NCBI RefSeq assembly: GCF_900110275.1
Contig: NZ_FODC01000001.1
Span: 186,001 to 250,000 of the forward strand
Direction: 5' to 3'
Length of the DNA: 64,000 bases
Source of the DNA: Duganella sp. CF517
Lineage (GTDB): Bacteria > Pseudomonadota > Gammaproteobacteria > Burkholderiales > Burkholderiaceae_D
In this document: positions 1 through 8,119 of the stretch, piece after piece
How positions within the stretch are numbered: position 1 is the stretch's first letter
Layout of the letters: every line of letters starts with the position of its first letter
Position numbers and translations under genes: made by a program
Notes under the pieces: model-generated
What the model was told of the DNA's origin: nothing
Seen by the model: the letters and a program-made list of their open reading frames with translations, nothing else
Database searches by the model: none

Positions 1-4
1 GCCG

Positions 5-997
5 ATGACTTCCTTGTCCAAGCCTGAAACACACCGCCCGCGGGATGCAGCGGGCGCGACGCCCTGCTGCGCCGCTACACGCACCCACACCGCGCCGGCG
101 CCGGCGCCGCAGCCCCTGGCTGCGCCGGACGCGGCGCCGCCCCGCCCCATGGTCGCCTTCCCCGCCGTCACCTTCCTGATGGGCACCGACTATGCGGGCG
201 CCAACCCCGGCGACGGCGAGGGGCCGGTGCGGCCGGTCGCGCTGTCGCCGTTCGCGATCGACGCCTGTCCGGTGACCAACGCCGACTTCGCGCGATTCGT
301 GCGCGCCACCGGCTATGTCACCACGTCCGAGCACTATGGCAACTCCTTCGTGTTCCAGGGCCAGATCCCGGCGGGCCGCTACGACGAACTGGTGCGCGAC
401 ACGCTGGCGGCGGCGCCGTGGTGGTGCCTGGTCGACGGGGCGTCGTGGCGCGCGCCGGAGGGGCCGGGCTCCAGCATCGACGCGCGCATGGCGCATCCGG
501 TGGTGCATGTGTCCTGGCACGACGCCATGGCCTACGCGGCCTGGAGCGGCGGCGCGTTGCCGACCGAGGCGCAGTGGGAATACGCCGCGCGCGGCGGCCT
601 CGAACAGAAGCTGTATCCGTGGGGCGACGAACTGACGCCCGGCGGACAATTCCTGTGCAATGTCTGGCAGGGGCGCTTCCCCGACCTGAACACGGCGGAC
701 GACGGCTACGCCGCCACCAGCCCGGTCGACGCGTTTCCGCCGAACGGACACGGTCTGTATGCGGCGACCGGCAACACCTGGGAGTGGTGCCTGGACTTCT
801 GGGGCGTCGGTTTCAGCGCCGCCCCCGCTTCCGATCCGCAGGGCCCGGCGGACGGCGCGGCGCGCGTGATGAAGGGCGGCTCGTTCCTGTGCCACGCGTC
901 GTATTGCAACCGCTACCGGCCAGCCGCGCGCACCCGCAACACGCCCGACAGCGCGGCCTCCAACATCGGCTTCCGCTGCGCCAGGCCGCTGCGCTGA
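5..997 (+). CDS. Formylglycine-generating enzyme (SUMF1/FGE-sulfatase family)
   Basis: Predicted to oxidise the active-site cysteine of Cys-type sulfatases to formylglycine, using copper and oxygen. The FGE-sulfatase fold runs from about residue 50 to the end. The C-terminal block has the paired copper-binding cysteines C296 and C301 (motif CHASYCNRYRPAAR), followed by RTRNTPDSAASN and IGFRC, closely matching active FGEs. The first ~48 residues are Ala/Pro-rich and not part of the domain. The start lies at the window edge, so the true start could be upstream, or downstream at the ATG near 149. It converges on a sulfatase gene carrying the CxPSR site this enzyme would modify, so the two probably work together. 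Confidence 0.9.
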   Translation: MTSLSKPETHRPRDAAGATPCCAATRTHTAPAPAPQPLAAPDAAPPRPMVAFPAVTFLMGTDYAGANPGDGEGPVRPVALSPFAIDACPVTNADFARFVRATGYVTTSEHYGNSFVFQGQIPAGRYDELVRDTLAAAPWWCLVDGASWRAPEGPGSSIDARMAHPVVHVSWHDAMAYAAWSGGALPTEAQWEYAARGGLEQKLYPWGDELTPGGQFLCNVWQGRFPDLNTADDGYAATSPVDAFPPNGHGLYAATGNTWEWCLDFWGVGFSAAPASDPQGPADGAARVMKGGSFLCHASYCNRYRPAARTRNTPDSAASNIGFRCARPLR

Positions 998-1027
998 GTT
1001 AGCCGTGAGCTAGCCCTGAGCTAGCCC
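995..1027. repeat. Three 11-bp tandem repeats across two convergent stop codons
   Basis: Units TGAGTTAGCCG, TGAGCTAGCCC and TGAGCTAGCCC follow each other directly. The first supplies the TGA stop of the FGE gene. The next two contain the TAG stop of the sulfatase on the opposite strand. Each unit therefore carries stops in both directions at a convergent gene junction. Confidence 0.8.
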
Positions 1028-2445
1028 TTGCCGGGCTTGGTCGTGGTGGCCGGGCCGGGGTCCGGGTACTCGGCCGAGGCCACGTGCTCGCGCGCCATGC
1101 CCGCCGCCATCCGGGCCACGATGTCCGGGTGCCTGGCGGCCAGGTTGGTGCTCTCCTTCGGGTCGCGCGCCAGATCGTACAGTTCAAGCGGCCCGCCGCG
1201 CGTCAGGCGCACCGCCTTCCACTTGCCCCAGCGCGCCGCCTGGCGGAATTCGGGATCGTAGAATTCCCAGTACAGCAGGCGCTCGGCGGGACGGCTGCCG
1301 GGATCGACCAGCAGCGGCTTCAGGCTCACGCCGTCGGTTCTTTCCGGCGCCGCGCCGGCCAGGTCGAGCGCGGTCGGCAGGAAGTCCGGGAAGTAGACCG
1401 GGACGTCGGTGACCGCGCCGGCGGCGACCTTGCCGGGCCAGCGCACGATCCACGGGTCGCGGATGCCGCCTTCGTACATGTCGCGCTTGTAGCCCGTCAG
1501 GCCGCCGTTCGAATCGAAGAAATCGGCCACGCGGGTCTGCTGCACCGTCGGTTCCGAGCGCGGACCGTTGTCCGAGGCGAAGAAGATCACCGTATCCCGC
1601 TCCAGGCCGGTGCTGGCCAGCTTGTCGAGCAGGCGGCCGATGCCCTGGTCCAGATAGTGGATCATGGCGGCGTAGGTCTTCTCGTCGTCGGCCCAGCCGG
1701 CGCGGTCGGCGTAGGGGCCGAAATCCGGCGCCGTGAACGGCGAGTGGGGGCTGTTGTAGGCCGTGTAGAGGAAAAACGGCGCCTCGCGGTGGCGCTCGAT
1801 GAAGTCGATCGCGTCGTCGGTCACCATGAACGGCTCGTAGCGGCCGTGCCTGCCGTTGGCGTTCTCCGGAATGTCGACCAGCTTGTCGCCGTGCACGCGC
1901 TGCGCCGGCCAGTAACCCGGCGTGGTGTCGAACTGGATCAGCCAGCCCTTGAACTCGTCGAAGCCGAACTTGGGCGGCGTGGCGTTGGCCTCGAAGCCGT
2001 CCAGGTGCCACTTGCCCATCAAGCCGGTACGGTAGCCGGCCGCTTGCAGATACTGCGCCACCGTGCGGTCCTCCGGCAACAGGTTCGGACGCCGCCACAG
2101 TTGCGTGCCGCCGCCCTTGGTGCCGGTCTTGCCGCCGGCGATGGCGGTGTTGTCGCGGATGCGCGCGTGGCCGGTGTGCAGGCCGGTCATCAGTGCGCAG
2201 CGCGACGGCCCGCACACGGGGGCGCCGGCGTAGCCTTGGGTGAACAGCATGCCCTCGCGGGCCAGGCGGTCGATATTGGGCGTGGCGATCTTGCGCTGGC
2301 CATAGGCGGCGGCGTCGCCGTAGCCCATGTCGTCGGCCAGGATGAAGACGATGTTGGGGCGGCGCGCGCCCGCCGGCGGCGCGGCGATGGCCGGCGCGGC
2401 GGCGATGGCGGCCAGCGCGCCGAGGATGAATTCTCTACGGATCAT
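1021..2445 (-). CDS. Cys-type (type I) sulfatase, exported
   Basis: Arylsulfatase-family enzyme predicted to hydrolyse sulfate esters, probably on a glycan, in the periplasm. The N-terminus MIRREFILGALAAIAAAP is a signal peptide with a twin arginine, so Tat export is possible. The metal site begins at DD38-39 (LADDMGYGD). C78 in CGPSR is the cysteine to be converted to formylglycine, and KWHLDG and DNGPRSE are further sulfatase blocks. A good AAGGAG precedes the start by 8 nt. It sits 11 nt downstream of a TonB receptor gene on the same strand, suggesting one operon that imports and desulfates a sulfated substrate. The exact substrate cannot be read from the sequence. Confidence 0.92.
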   Translation of the reverse strand: MIRREFILGALAAIAAAPAIAAPPAGARRPNIVFILADDMGYGDAAAYGQRKIATPNIDRLAREGMLFTQGYAGAPVCGPSRCALMTGLHTGHARIRDNTAIAGGKTGTKGGGTQLWRRPNLLPEDRTVAQYLQAAGYRTGLMGKWHLDGFEANATPPKFGFDEFKGWLIQFDTTPGYWPAQRVHGDKLVDIPENANGRHGRYEPFMVTDDAIDFIERHREAPFFLYTAYNSPHSPFTAPDFGPYADRAGWADDEKTYAAMIHYLDQGIGRLLDKLASTGLERDTVIFFASDNGPRSEPTVQQTRVADFFDSNGGLTGYKRDMYEGGIRDPWIVRWPGKVAAGAVTDVPVYFPDFLPTALDLAGAAPERTDGVSLKPLLVDPGSRPAERLLYWEFYDPEFRQAARWGKWKAVRLTRGGPLELYDLARDPKESTNLAARHPDIVARMAAGMAREHVASAEYPDPGPATTTKPGKG

Positions 2446-2456
2446 CGGTGCGCTCC

Positions 2457-4718
2457 TTAATAGCGGTAGCCGAGCGTGACGCCCAGGGTGCGGGGATCGC
2501 CGAGGTAGCCGGTCACCGAGCCGTATTCATTGTTCACCAGGCGCTTGTAATAGGTCTTGTCGAAGGCATTGTTGAGCCACAGCGACGCGCTCCACTCGCC
2601 CTGCCCGGCCTTGCCCGACGTGCCCGCCGAGAACGCCGCCAGGCCATAGCCGGACACGCGCGTGAACCGCGAGGCGTCGACGGTGCCGTACATCCAGCTG
2701 CGCCACGCATAGCGGCCGGAGACGAAGTTCTTCAAGCCGTCGCCGCCGCTCCACTCGTAGCGCGCGCCGACGTTGGCCGTCACCCGCGGCGCGTTGAACA
2801 CGCGCTGGCCGGTCAGGTCGCACGATTTGGGCGGCTTCGGCGCCAACAGGACCTCCGGCGGGCAGCGCGCGTTGTCGTAGTCGGTGTAGTAGGTGTCGTT
2901 GAAGACGGCGGCGGCGTCGAACTGCCAGGCGCGGTTCGGCGTCCAGTGCACGGTCGCCTCGGCGCCGCGCGACACATAGGCGCCCGCGTTGAGCAAATAG
3001 GCCTGCTGGTCGACCGGATCGTAGCCCTGGGTCTGGAAGTCGCGCACCTGCGTGGCGAACACGTCGGCCTTGAGGCGCAGGCGGTTGTGGTCGAGCTCGA
3101 CCTTGACGCCCAGCTCCGCGCTGGCCGTGCGCTCCGGCCTGATGATCAGCGAATCGAGCCCCGCCTGCGCCGCCGCGCCCGATGAAATGTTCAGGCCGCC
3201 GGATTTCTCGCCGTAGGACGCGGCAACGTAGGTGCTCAGCGACGGCGCCGCCCGCCACGTGGCCACCACGGTGCCCGCCGGCAGGTTGTTGCTCTGCTCC
3301 AGGTAGCCGGAGTTGAACGGCGAGCGGTTGTAGCGCACGAAGCTGCCGCCGCGCTGGTCGTGGTTCAGGCGCGCGCCGGCCGTGAGGTCGACAGCGTCGC
3401 CGACATGCCACGTGCCCTGGACGAACGGCGACAGCGAACGGTCGCGCAACAGCCCCAGGCGGATGACGTCGAGCTTGCGGGAGACGCCGGCGGCCGTGCC
3501 CAGCCAGACATCCGGCACGCTCGTGTCCGCATAGCGCGTATGCGCCTCGATGCCGAGCTTTTGCCCCAGGTAAGTCAGGCCGAAGGCGTAGTCGACGACG
3601 CCGCCGGCGGGCGAATCGACGCGCAGCTCCTGCGACCAGCTGCGGTCGTGCTGCTGGAAGCCGCTGTCGGAATAGATCCGCACCGACTGGTAATCGGCCA
3701 GCGACGGCGCCGAATGGAAGTAGCGGAACGACGTGACCGACCGCAGCCGCCAGCCGTTGTCGAGCTGCCATTGGGCCAGCGCCGAGGTGCCGCCCTGCAC
3801 CACGTGCGTGCTGGTCTCGTCGTCGAGGTCGACGTTCGGGCCGAACACCACGTTGTTGCCGATCGCCCGCGAACGGGCCAGGTAAGGGTCGCTGCCGTTG
3901 AAGCTGTGGGTGGCGACCAGCACCGGGGTCGGCGTGCTGTTGCTGTTGCTGTAGTCGGCCGACAGGCGCAACTTGAAGCGCTCGCCGTCGCGGTACAGCA
4001 GCTGGCCACGGCCGCCGGTCGAGCGCGCGCCATTGAGCTTGCGGCCGTTGCGCTGGTTGGTCACCGCGCCGTCGCTGCCGCTGCCGAGCAGGTTCAGCCG
4101 GCCCGCCCAGTTCTCCGACAGCGGCCCGGACAACACCGTCAGCACCCGCGCGTAGTCGTGCTGGCCCACCGACGCCGAGATCGACGCCTCCGGCACAAAG
4201 CCGGGCTCCTTGGTGTGGATGTCGAGCACGCCGCCGGTGGCGTTGGCGCCGAACATCGTGCCCTGCGCGCCGCTCAGCACGTCGACCCAGGCGACGTCGC
4301 CCAGGCCCGACAGCATTCCCGGCCGCGCCAGGTAGACGCCGTCGACGTACACGGCCACGCTGCTGGCCATGCCGATATTCTGTTCGCCGCTGGGCTGGCC
4401 GCCGCCGTCGCCGACGCCGCGTATGGTGATTTGCATGTCCGCCGGGTCCGTGCTTTGCACGTTCAGGCCGGGCACCAGCTGCTGCAAGTCCTCCAGCGAG
4501 CGGATGTTTTGGCGCTCGAACTGCTCGCCGGTGACGCGGTAGCTCGACGTCGGGGCGCGGCGGACATCCTCGTCCACCGCGTCCTGGGCGCCACGGTTGC
4601 CGCTGACGGTGACGCTGGCGATCGGCGGGGCTGCGGCATCGGCGGCGGCGGCGGCGGCCGCCGGCAGGCTGGCCAGCACGGCCAGCGCCAGCGTGGTGTT
4701 TTGGAGCGTCTGATACAT
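2457..4718 (-). CDS. TonB-dependent outer-membrane receptor (sulfatase-linked)
   Basis: Energy-coupled outer-membrane transporter. After the signal peptide (MYQTLQNTTLALAVLASLPAAA) comes a plug domain (SSYRVTGEQFERQNIRSLEDL, QITIRGVGDGG, VYVDGVYL, GTMFGANATGGVLDI), then a beta-barrel ending in the typical aromatic terminus LGYRY. I chose the ATG at 4718 because GAGGA precedes it at good spacing. Reading further upstream gives a longer frame without a ribosome site and without a signal peptide at its front. The next gene in the operon is the sulfatase, so the ligand is probably a sulfated oligosaccharide or related compound (inference). About 753 residues, normal for the family. Confidence 0.9.
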   Translation of the reverse strand: MYQTLQNTTLALAVLASLPAAAAAAADAAAPPIASVTVSGNRGAQDAVDEDVRRAPTSSYRVTGEQFERQNIRSLEDLQQLVPGLNVQSTDPADMQITIRGVGDGGGQPSGEQNIGMASSVAVYVDGVYLARPGMLSGLGDVAWVDVLSGAQGTMFGANATGGVLDIHTKEPGFVPEASISASVGQHDYARVLTVLSGPLSENWAGRLNLLGSGSDGAVTNQRNGRKLNGARSTGGRGQLLYRDGERFKLRLSADYSNSNSTPTPVLVATHSFNGSDPYLARSRAIGNNVVFGPNVDLDDETSTHVVQGGTSALAQWQLDNGWRLRSVTSFRYFHSAPSLADYQSVRIYSDSGFQQHDRSWSQELRVDSPAGGVVDYAFGLTYLGQKLGIEAHTRYADTSVPDVWLGTAAGVSRKLDVIRLGLLRDRSLSPFVQGTWHVGDAVDLTAGARLNHDQRGGSFVRYNRSPFNSGYLEQSNNLPAGTVVATWRAAPSLSTYVAASYGEKSGGLNISSGAAAQAGLDSLIIRPERTASAELGVKVELDHNRLRLKADVFATQVRDFQTQGYDPVDQQAYLLNAGAYVSRGAEATVHWTPNRAWQFDAAAVFNDTYYTDYDNARCPPEVLLAPKPPKSCDLTGQRVFNAPRVTANVGARYEWSGGDGLKNFVSGRYAWRSWMYGTVDASRFTRVSGYGLAAFSAGTSGKAGQGEWSASLWLNNAFDKTYYKRLVNNEYGSVTGYLGDPRTLGVTLGYRY

Positions 4719-4907
4719 GGAAATCCTCATGGCTGTCGGTGATACGTACCTTGTGCAATGAGAATCGAAAAGCGTCAGCGGAAAATGAAAATATTTTTCG
4801 CGGCGGCGTGCGCCCGGCGCAATCGTATCGCCCACCCCGGCGAAACAATGGTATTTTAATAAAACAGAAAAGCACAACCGTTCTTTTATATACCATGCCG
4901 AGGTCAC

Positions 4908-5993
4908 GTGACACCCCTACTTTTCACTCCCGACGTCGAGGTTATCGACGATGACGAGCAGCAACTGATCGCCAGCATTGTCGAGCAGATGGCCGCCTCG
5001 TCGCGCTGCGCCTTCGAGCGCCACCGCCACGCGATCCGCGATGCCCACGCCAAGTCCAACGGCTTGCTCACGGGCGAGCTGGTGGTCCACGACAATCTGC
5101 CGCCCGAGTTGCGCCAGGGCGTGTTCGCCACGCCGCGCACCTACGCCATCGTGGCGCGCCTGTCGTCGGCGCCCAGCGACATCCATTCCGACGAAATCCC
5201 GGCCGCGCGCGGCTTCGCCTTCAAGATCATCGGCGTCGACGGCGCGCGGCTGGCGCCCGACATCGCCGGCCACAACCAGGATTTCCTGATGGTGAACTTC
5301 CCCGCCCTGGCGTTCGGCACGCTGCCCAAGTACAAGCGCATGCTCGGCCTGCTGGAGGCGAACGCGGCGGCGCCGGACGCGTTCCAGCGCCTGGTGGCCG
5401 GCACCGCCCACGGCGCCAAGCAGGTGCTCGAGGGCCTGGGCGGCACGCCCGGCGCCACGCTCGACGGGCTGGCGCGCGACAACCACCATCCGCTGGGCGA
5501 GACCTACCACACCCAGGCCGCGCTGCGCTACGGCGACCATATCGCCAAGCTGTCGTTGGCGCCGGCGTCCGCCGAGGTGCGCGCGCTGAGCGGGCGCGAC
5601 GTCGACGACATCGGCTATGCCGGCATGCGCGACGCGATCGGCGCGCACTTCGCCGGCGCCGGGGCGGAATACACGCTGTCGGCGCAGCTGTGCGTGGACC
5701 TGCAGCGCATGCCGGTCGAGGACGCGGCCATCGCCTGGCCCGAGGAACTGTCGCCGCACCGGCCCGTGGCCACGTTGCGCTTCGCCCCGCAGTCGACCGC
5801 GCACCCGGCGCGCCAGGTGTACGGCGACGACAGCCTGTCGTTCAACCCGTGGAACGGCGTCGCCGCGCACCAACCGCTGGGCGCCATCATGCGCGTGCGG
5901 CGCGTCGCGTACGAGCGCTCCACGGCGTTCCGCCACGCCATGAACGCGCGTCCGCGCGTCGAACCGACCCAAGCTTCCGACATTCCCGACTAA
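4908..5993 (+). CDS. Catalase-family haem protein (y4iL-like)
   Basis: 361-residue member of the catalase superfamily, much shorter than classical catalases (~480 or more) and closest in character to the y4iL-like branch. Recognisable blocks are GLLTGELVVHDNLPPELRQG, RGFAFKIIGVDGA, GHNQDFLMVNFP and the TYHTQAALRYGDHIAKL segment. It probably binds haem and acts on peroxides, but activity in this branch is poorly defined. The start is GTG at 4908 with GAGG just upstream. It is the first of three tightly packed same-strand genes that end in a DyP peroxidase, so a shared oxidant-handling role is likely. It diverges from the TonB receptor gene across ~190 nt. Confidence 0.85.
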   Translation: MTPLLFTPDVEVIDDDEQQLIASIVEQMAASSRCAFERHRHAIRDAHAKSNGLLTGELVVHDNLPPELRQGVFATPRTYAIVARLSSAPSDIHSDEIPAARGFAFKIIGVDGARLAPDIAGHNQDFLMVNFPALAFGTLPKYKRMLGLLEANAAAPDAFQRLVAGTAHGAKQVLEGLGGTPGATLDGLARDNHHPLGETYHTQAALRYGDHIAKLSLAPASAEVRALSGRDVDDIGYAGMRDAIGAHFAGAGAEYTLSAQLCVDLQRMPVEDAAIAWPEELSPHRPVATLRFAPQSTAHPARQVYGDDSLSFNPWNGVAAHQPLGAIMRVRRVAYERSTAFRHAMNARPRVEPTQASDIPD

Positions 5994-6004
5994 AGGACTT
6001 CCCC

Positions 6005-6727
6005 ATGAACCAAAGCCCCGATAACAATCCCAACGAAAATACCGGCGACCCGCGCCTGCTCGACGAGACGCGGCTCGAAGCGATCCGCCGCCGCATCGAC
6101 GCCGTCGCCCACGACGCGCCGCACCTGGCCAAAATCGCGCTCGAAGCGATGGTGCGCAAGCATAATCCCGACCTCAAAGGCAGCGCCGACTCGGCCGGCC
6201 GCGCGGGCAGGCAGTCCGGCAACGTCTCGGAACTGACCGCGATCGCGCCGCTCAAGCCGGGCGGCGCCGAGCGCCTGCGCCGTATTTTCGATCTGACCAA
6301 CGGCAATATGGATGGCGCCCAGCGCGTGTCCACCTTGCACGACATGCGCTTCGTTTTCTTCGACAACGACACCCGCATCCTGTTCGCCACCACCTACGAC
6401 GGCGACTGGGACAGCTACATCAACGACTTCGCCACCAAGATTCCCGAGCTGATGGATCTGCTGTTCACCAATATCGAAGGCTGGCCCGGCATCGACAGCC
6501 CGGCGGTCAAGGATTTCATCGCCGGCCACCAGATCGACGCCGCCGGCTGGTTCGTCGCCAACCCGCAGGTGACGGTGGTCGACACGCGCCGCTTCCAGCG
6601 CATGGACCGGGCGCTCACCGCCTTCCTCGACGAGATGGCCGCCCACCCGCCGCGGGACGAGGCCACGCGGCGCGCGCTCGAGACCCTGGGCGCGGCCATC
6701 GGCCAGCCGGAAGGGGTGGATTACTGA
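6005..6727 (+). CDS. Uncharacterised companion of catalase-like and DyP genes
   Basis: 240-residue cytoplasmic protein of unknown function; no signal peptide or membrane segment. The N-terminal third is helical and charged. The middle has the stretch LHDMRFVFFDNDTRILFATTYDGDWDSY, which resembles the first alpha/beta sandwich of some dye-decolourising peroxidases. I therefore suspect a structural relative or partner of DyP, not an enzyme in its own right: no haem ligand motif is seen. It starts 11 nt after the catalase-like gene and its TGA stop shares one base with the ATG of the DyP gene, so the three are surely co-transcribed and translationally coupled. Confidence 0.7.
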   Translation: MNQSPDNNPNENTGDPRLLDETRLEAIRRRIDAVAHDAPHLAKIALEAMVRKHNPDLKGSADSAGRAGRQSGNVSELTAIAPLKPGGAERLRRIFDLTNGNMDGAQRVSTLHDMRFVFFDNDTRILFATTYDGDWDSYINDFATKIPELMDLLFTNIEGWPGIDSPAVKDFIAGHQIDAAGWFVANPQVTVVDTRRFQRMDRALTAFLDEMAAHPPRDEATRRALETLGAAIGQPEGVDY

Positions 6728-8112
6728 TGAGCATACTCAACGACCTCAAGGCACGCTTCATTGGCGACCAAGCCACCCTCGCCCTCGACGATATCCAGGC
6801 GCTGATCCTGCGCTCGCGCCCCGAGCCGTACGTGGGCGTGCACGCGATGCTGCACATCGACGAGGCCGCCGGTGGACGGGCCCTGCTGGGCCGCATGGCC
6901 GAGCACGTTCCATCGGCCGCCGGCTGGACCGATGATCGCGACGCCTGGATGGGCCTGGCCATCAGCTTCGAAGGCTTGAAAGCGCTGGGCGTGCCGCAGG
7001 CGTCGCTGGAGAGCTTTCCGCTACCGTTCCAGCAAGGCATGGCGCAACGCGCCGAGCAATTGCGCGACACCGGCGCCAACGCGCCCGAGCACTGGGACGA
7101 CGCCTTCGCGCCCGGCGCCTGCCACATCGCCCTGACGATCTACGCGCGCGACGACGCCGCGCTGGCGCTGGCGCTGGACCAGGCCATGAAGGCATTGGAC
7201 GAGTCGAGCGGCGTGACGCTGGTCGGCCGGCATGCGTTCGGCGCCGACGAAGAGGCCAAGAATCCGTTCGGCTTCCGCGATTCGATCTCGCAGCCGCTGG
7301 TCGCCGGCAGCGGCGTGGCGCCGTTGCCGGGACAGGAACGGGCGATCGCGGCGGGCGAGTTCATCCTCGGTGAAAACAGCGAGACGGGCAAGCCGGTGGC
7401 CATGCCGGAGCCGCCCGAACTCGGTCGCAACGGCTCGTACGTGGTGCTGCGCAAGTACGAAAGCCAGGCGGGCGCCTTCAACGATTTCATCCGCGGCCAG
7501 GCCCACGCCAGCGGCGGCGACGGTGGCGCCGACGAGGAGCTGCTGGCGGCCAAGCTGGTGGGACGCTGGCGCAGCGGTGCGCCTTTGCCGCTGGCGCCCG
7601 ACCACGACGATCCGGCGCTCGGCGCCGACCCGCAGCGCAACAACGGCTTCGATTACTCGCGCGACCCGCGCGGGATGGTGTGCCCGCACGCGTCGCACAT
7701 GCGCCGGCTGAACCCGCGCGACAGCCAGCTGTCCATCCTTACCGACGTCAACATCCACCGCATCATCCGCCGCTCGTCCACGTACGGCCCCAAGTGGCGG
7801 CGCGAGCTGACCGCGCGGGACGACCGGGGCGAACGCGGCATCTACTTCATCTTCATCAGCGCGCGCGCCTACGATACGATCGAATTCCTGCAGCAGGAAT
7901 GGATCAACCGGGGCAACTTCATCGACCTGGGCACCGAGCGCGATCCGCTGGTGGGCCTGCACGACACGCCGGGCACGTTCACGATCCCGCAGCAGCCGGT
8001 GCGGCGCCGCATCGACGGCGTCGGCACGTTCAACCGGCTGCGCGGCGGCGAGTACCTGTTCATGCCGTCGCTGGGAGCGTTGCGCTGGATCGCGGGCGGC
8101 GGCTGGCAGTAG
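6727..8112 (+). CDS. Dye-decolourising (DyP-type) peroxidase
   Basis: Haem peroxidase of 461 residues. The distal catalytic motif GxxDG appears as GFRDS (D185), with Ser replacing the last Gly. The proximal haem ligand is probably H324 within CPHASHMRRLNPR, and the C-terminal block GTFNRLRGGEYLFMPSLGALRW fits the family. There is no signal peptide, so it is probably cytoplasmic, or exported by another route. Its start codon overlaps the preceding stop by one base. The operon couples two unrelated haem peroxidase folds, suggesting peroxide-dependent oxidation or detoxification of a specific substrate (inference). Confidence 0.9.
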   Translation: MSILNDLKARFIGDQATLALDDIQALILRSRPEPYVGVHAMLHIDEAAGGRALLGRMAEHVPSAAGWTDDRDAWMGLAISFEGLKALGVPQASLESFPLPFQQGMAQRAEQLRDTGANAPEHWDDAFAPGACHIALTIYARDDAALALALDQAMKALDESSGVTLVGRHAFGADEEAKNPFGFRDSISQPLVAGSGVAPLPGQERAIAAGEFILGENSETGKPVAMPEPPELGRNGSYVVLRKYESQAGAFNDFIRGQAHASGGDGGADEELLAAKLVGRWRSGAPLPLAPDHDDPALGADPQRNNGFDYSRDPRGMVCPHASHMRRLNPRDSQLSILTDVNIHRIIRRSSTYGPKWRRELTARDDRGERGIYFIFISARAYDTIEFLQQEWINRGNFIDLGTERDPLVGLHDTPGTFTIPQQPVRRRIDGVGTFNRLRGGEYLFMPSLGALRWIAGGGWQ

Positions 8113-8119
8113 GGCGGCG

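Noticed and set aside
4741..4800. Possible Fur box (AATGAGAATCG) upstream of the first TonB receptor
   Set aside because: Only a partial half-site match, and the receptor is paired with a sulfatase, not iron genes.
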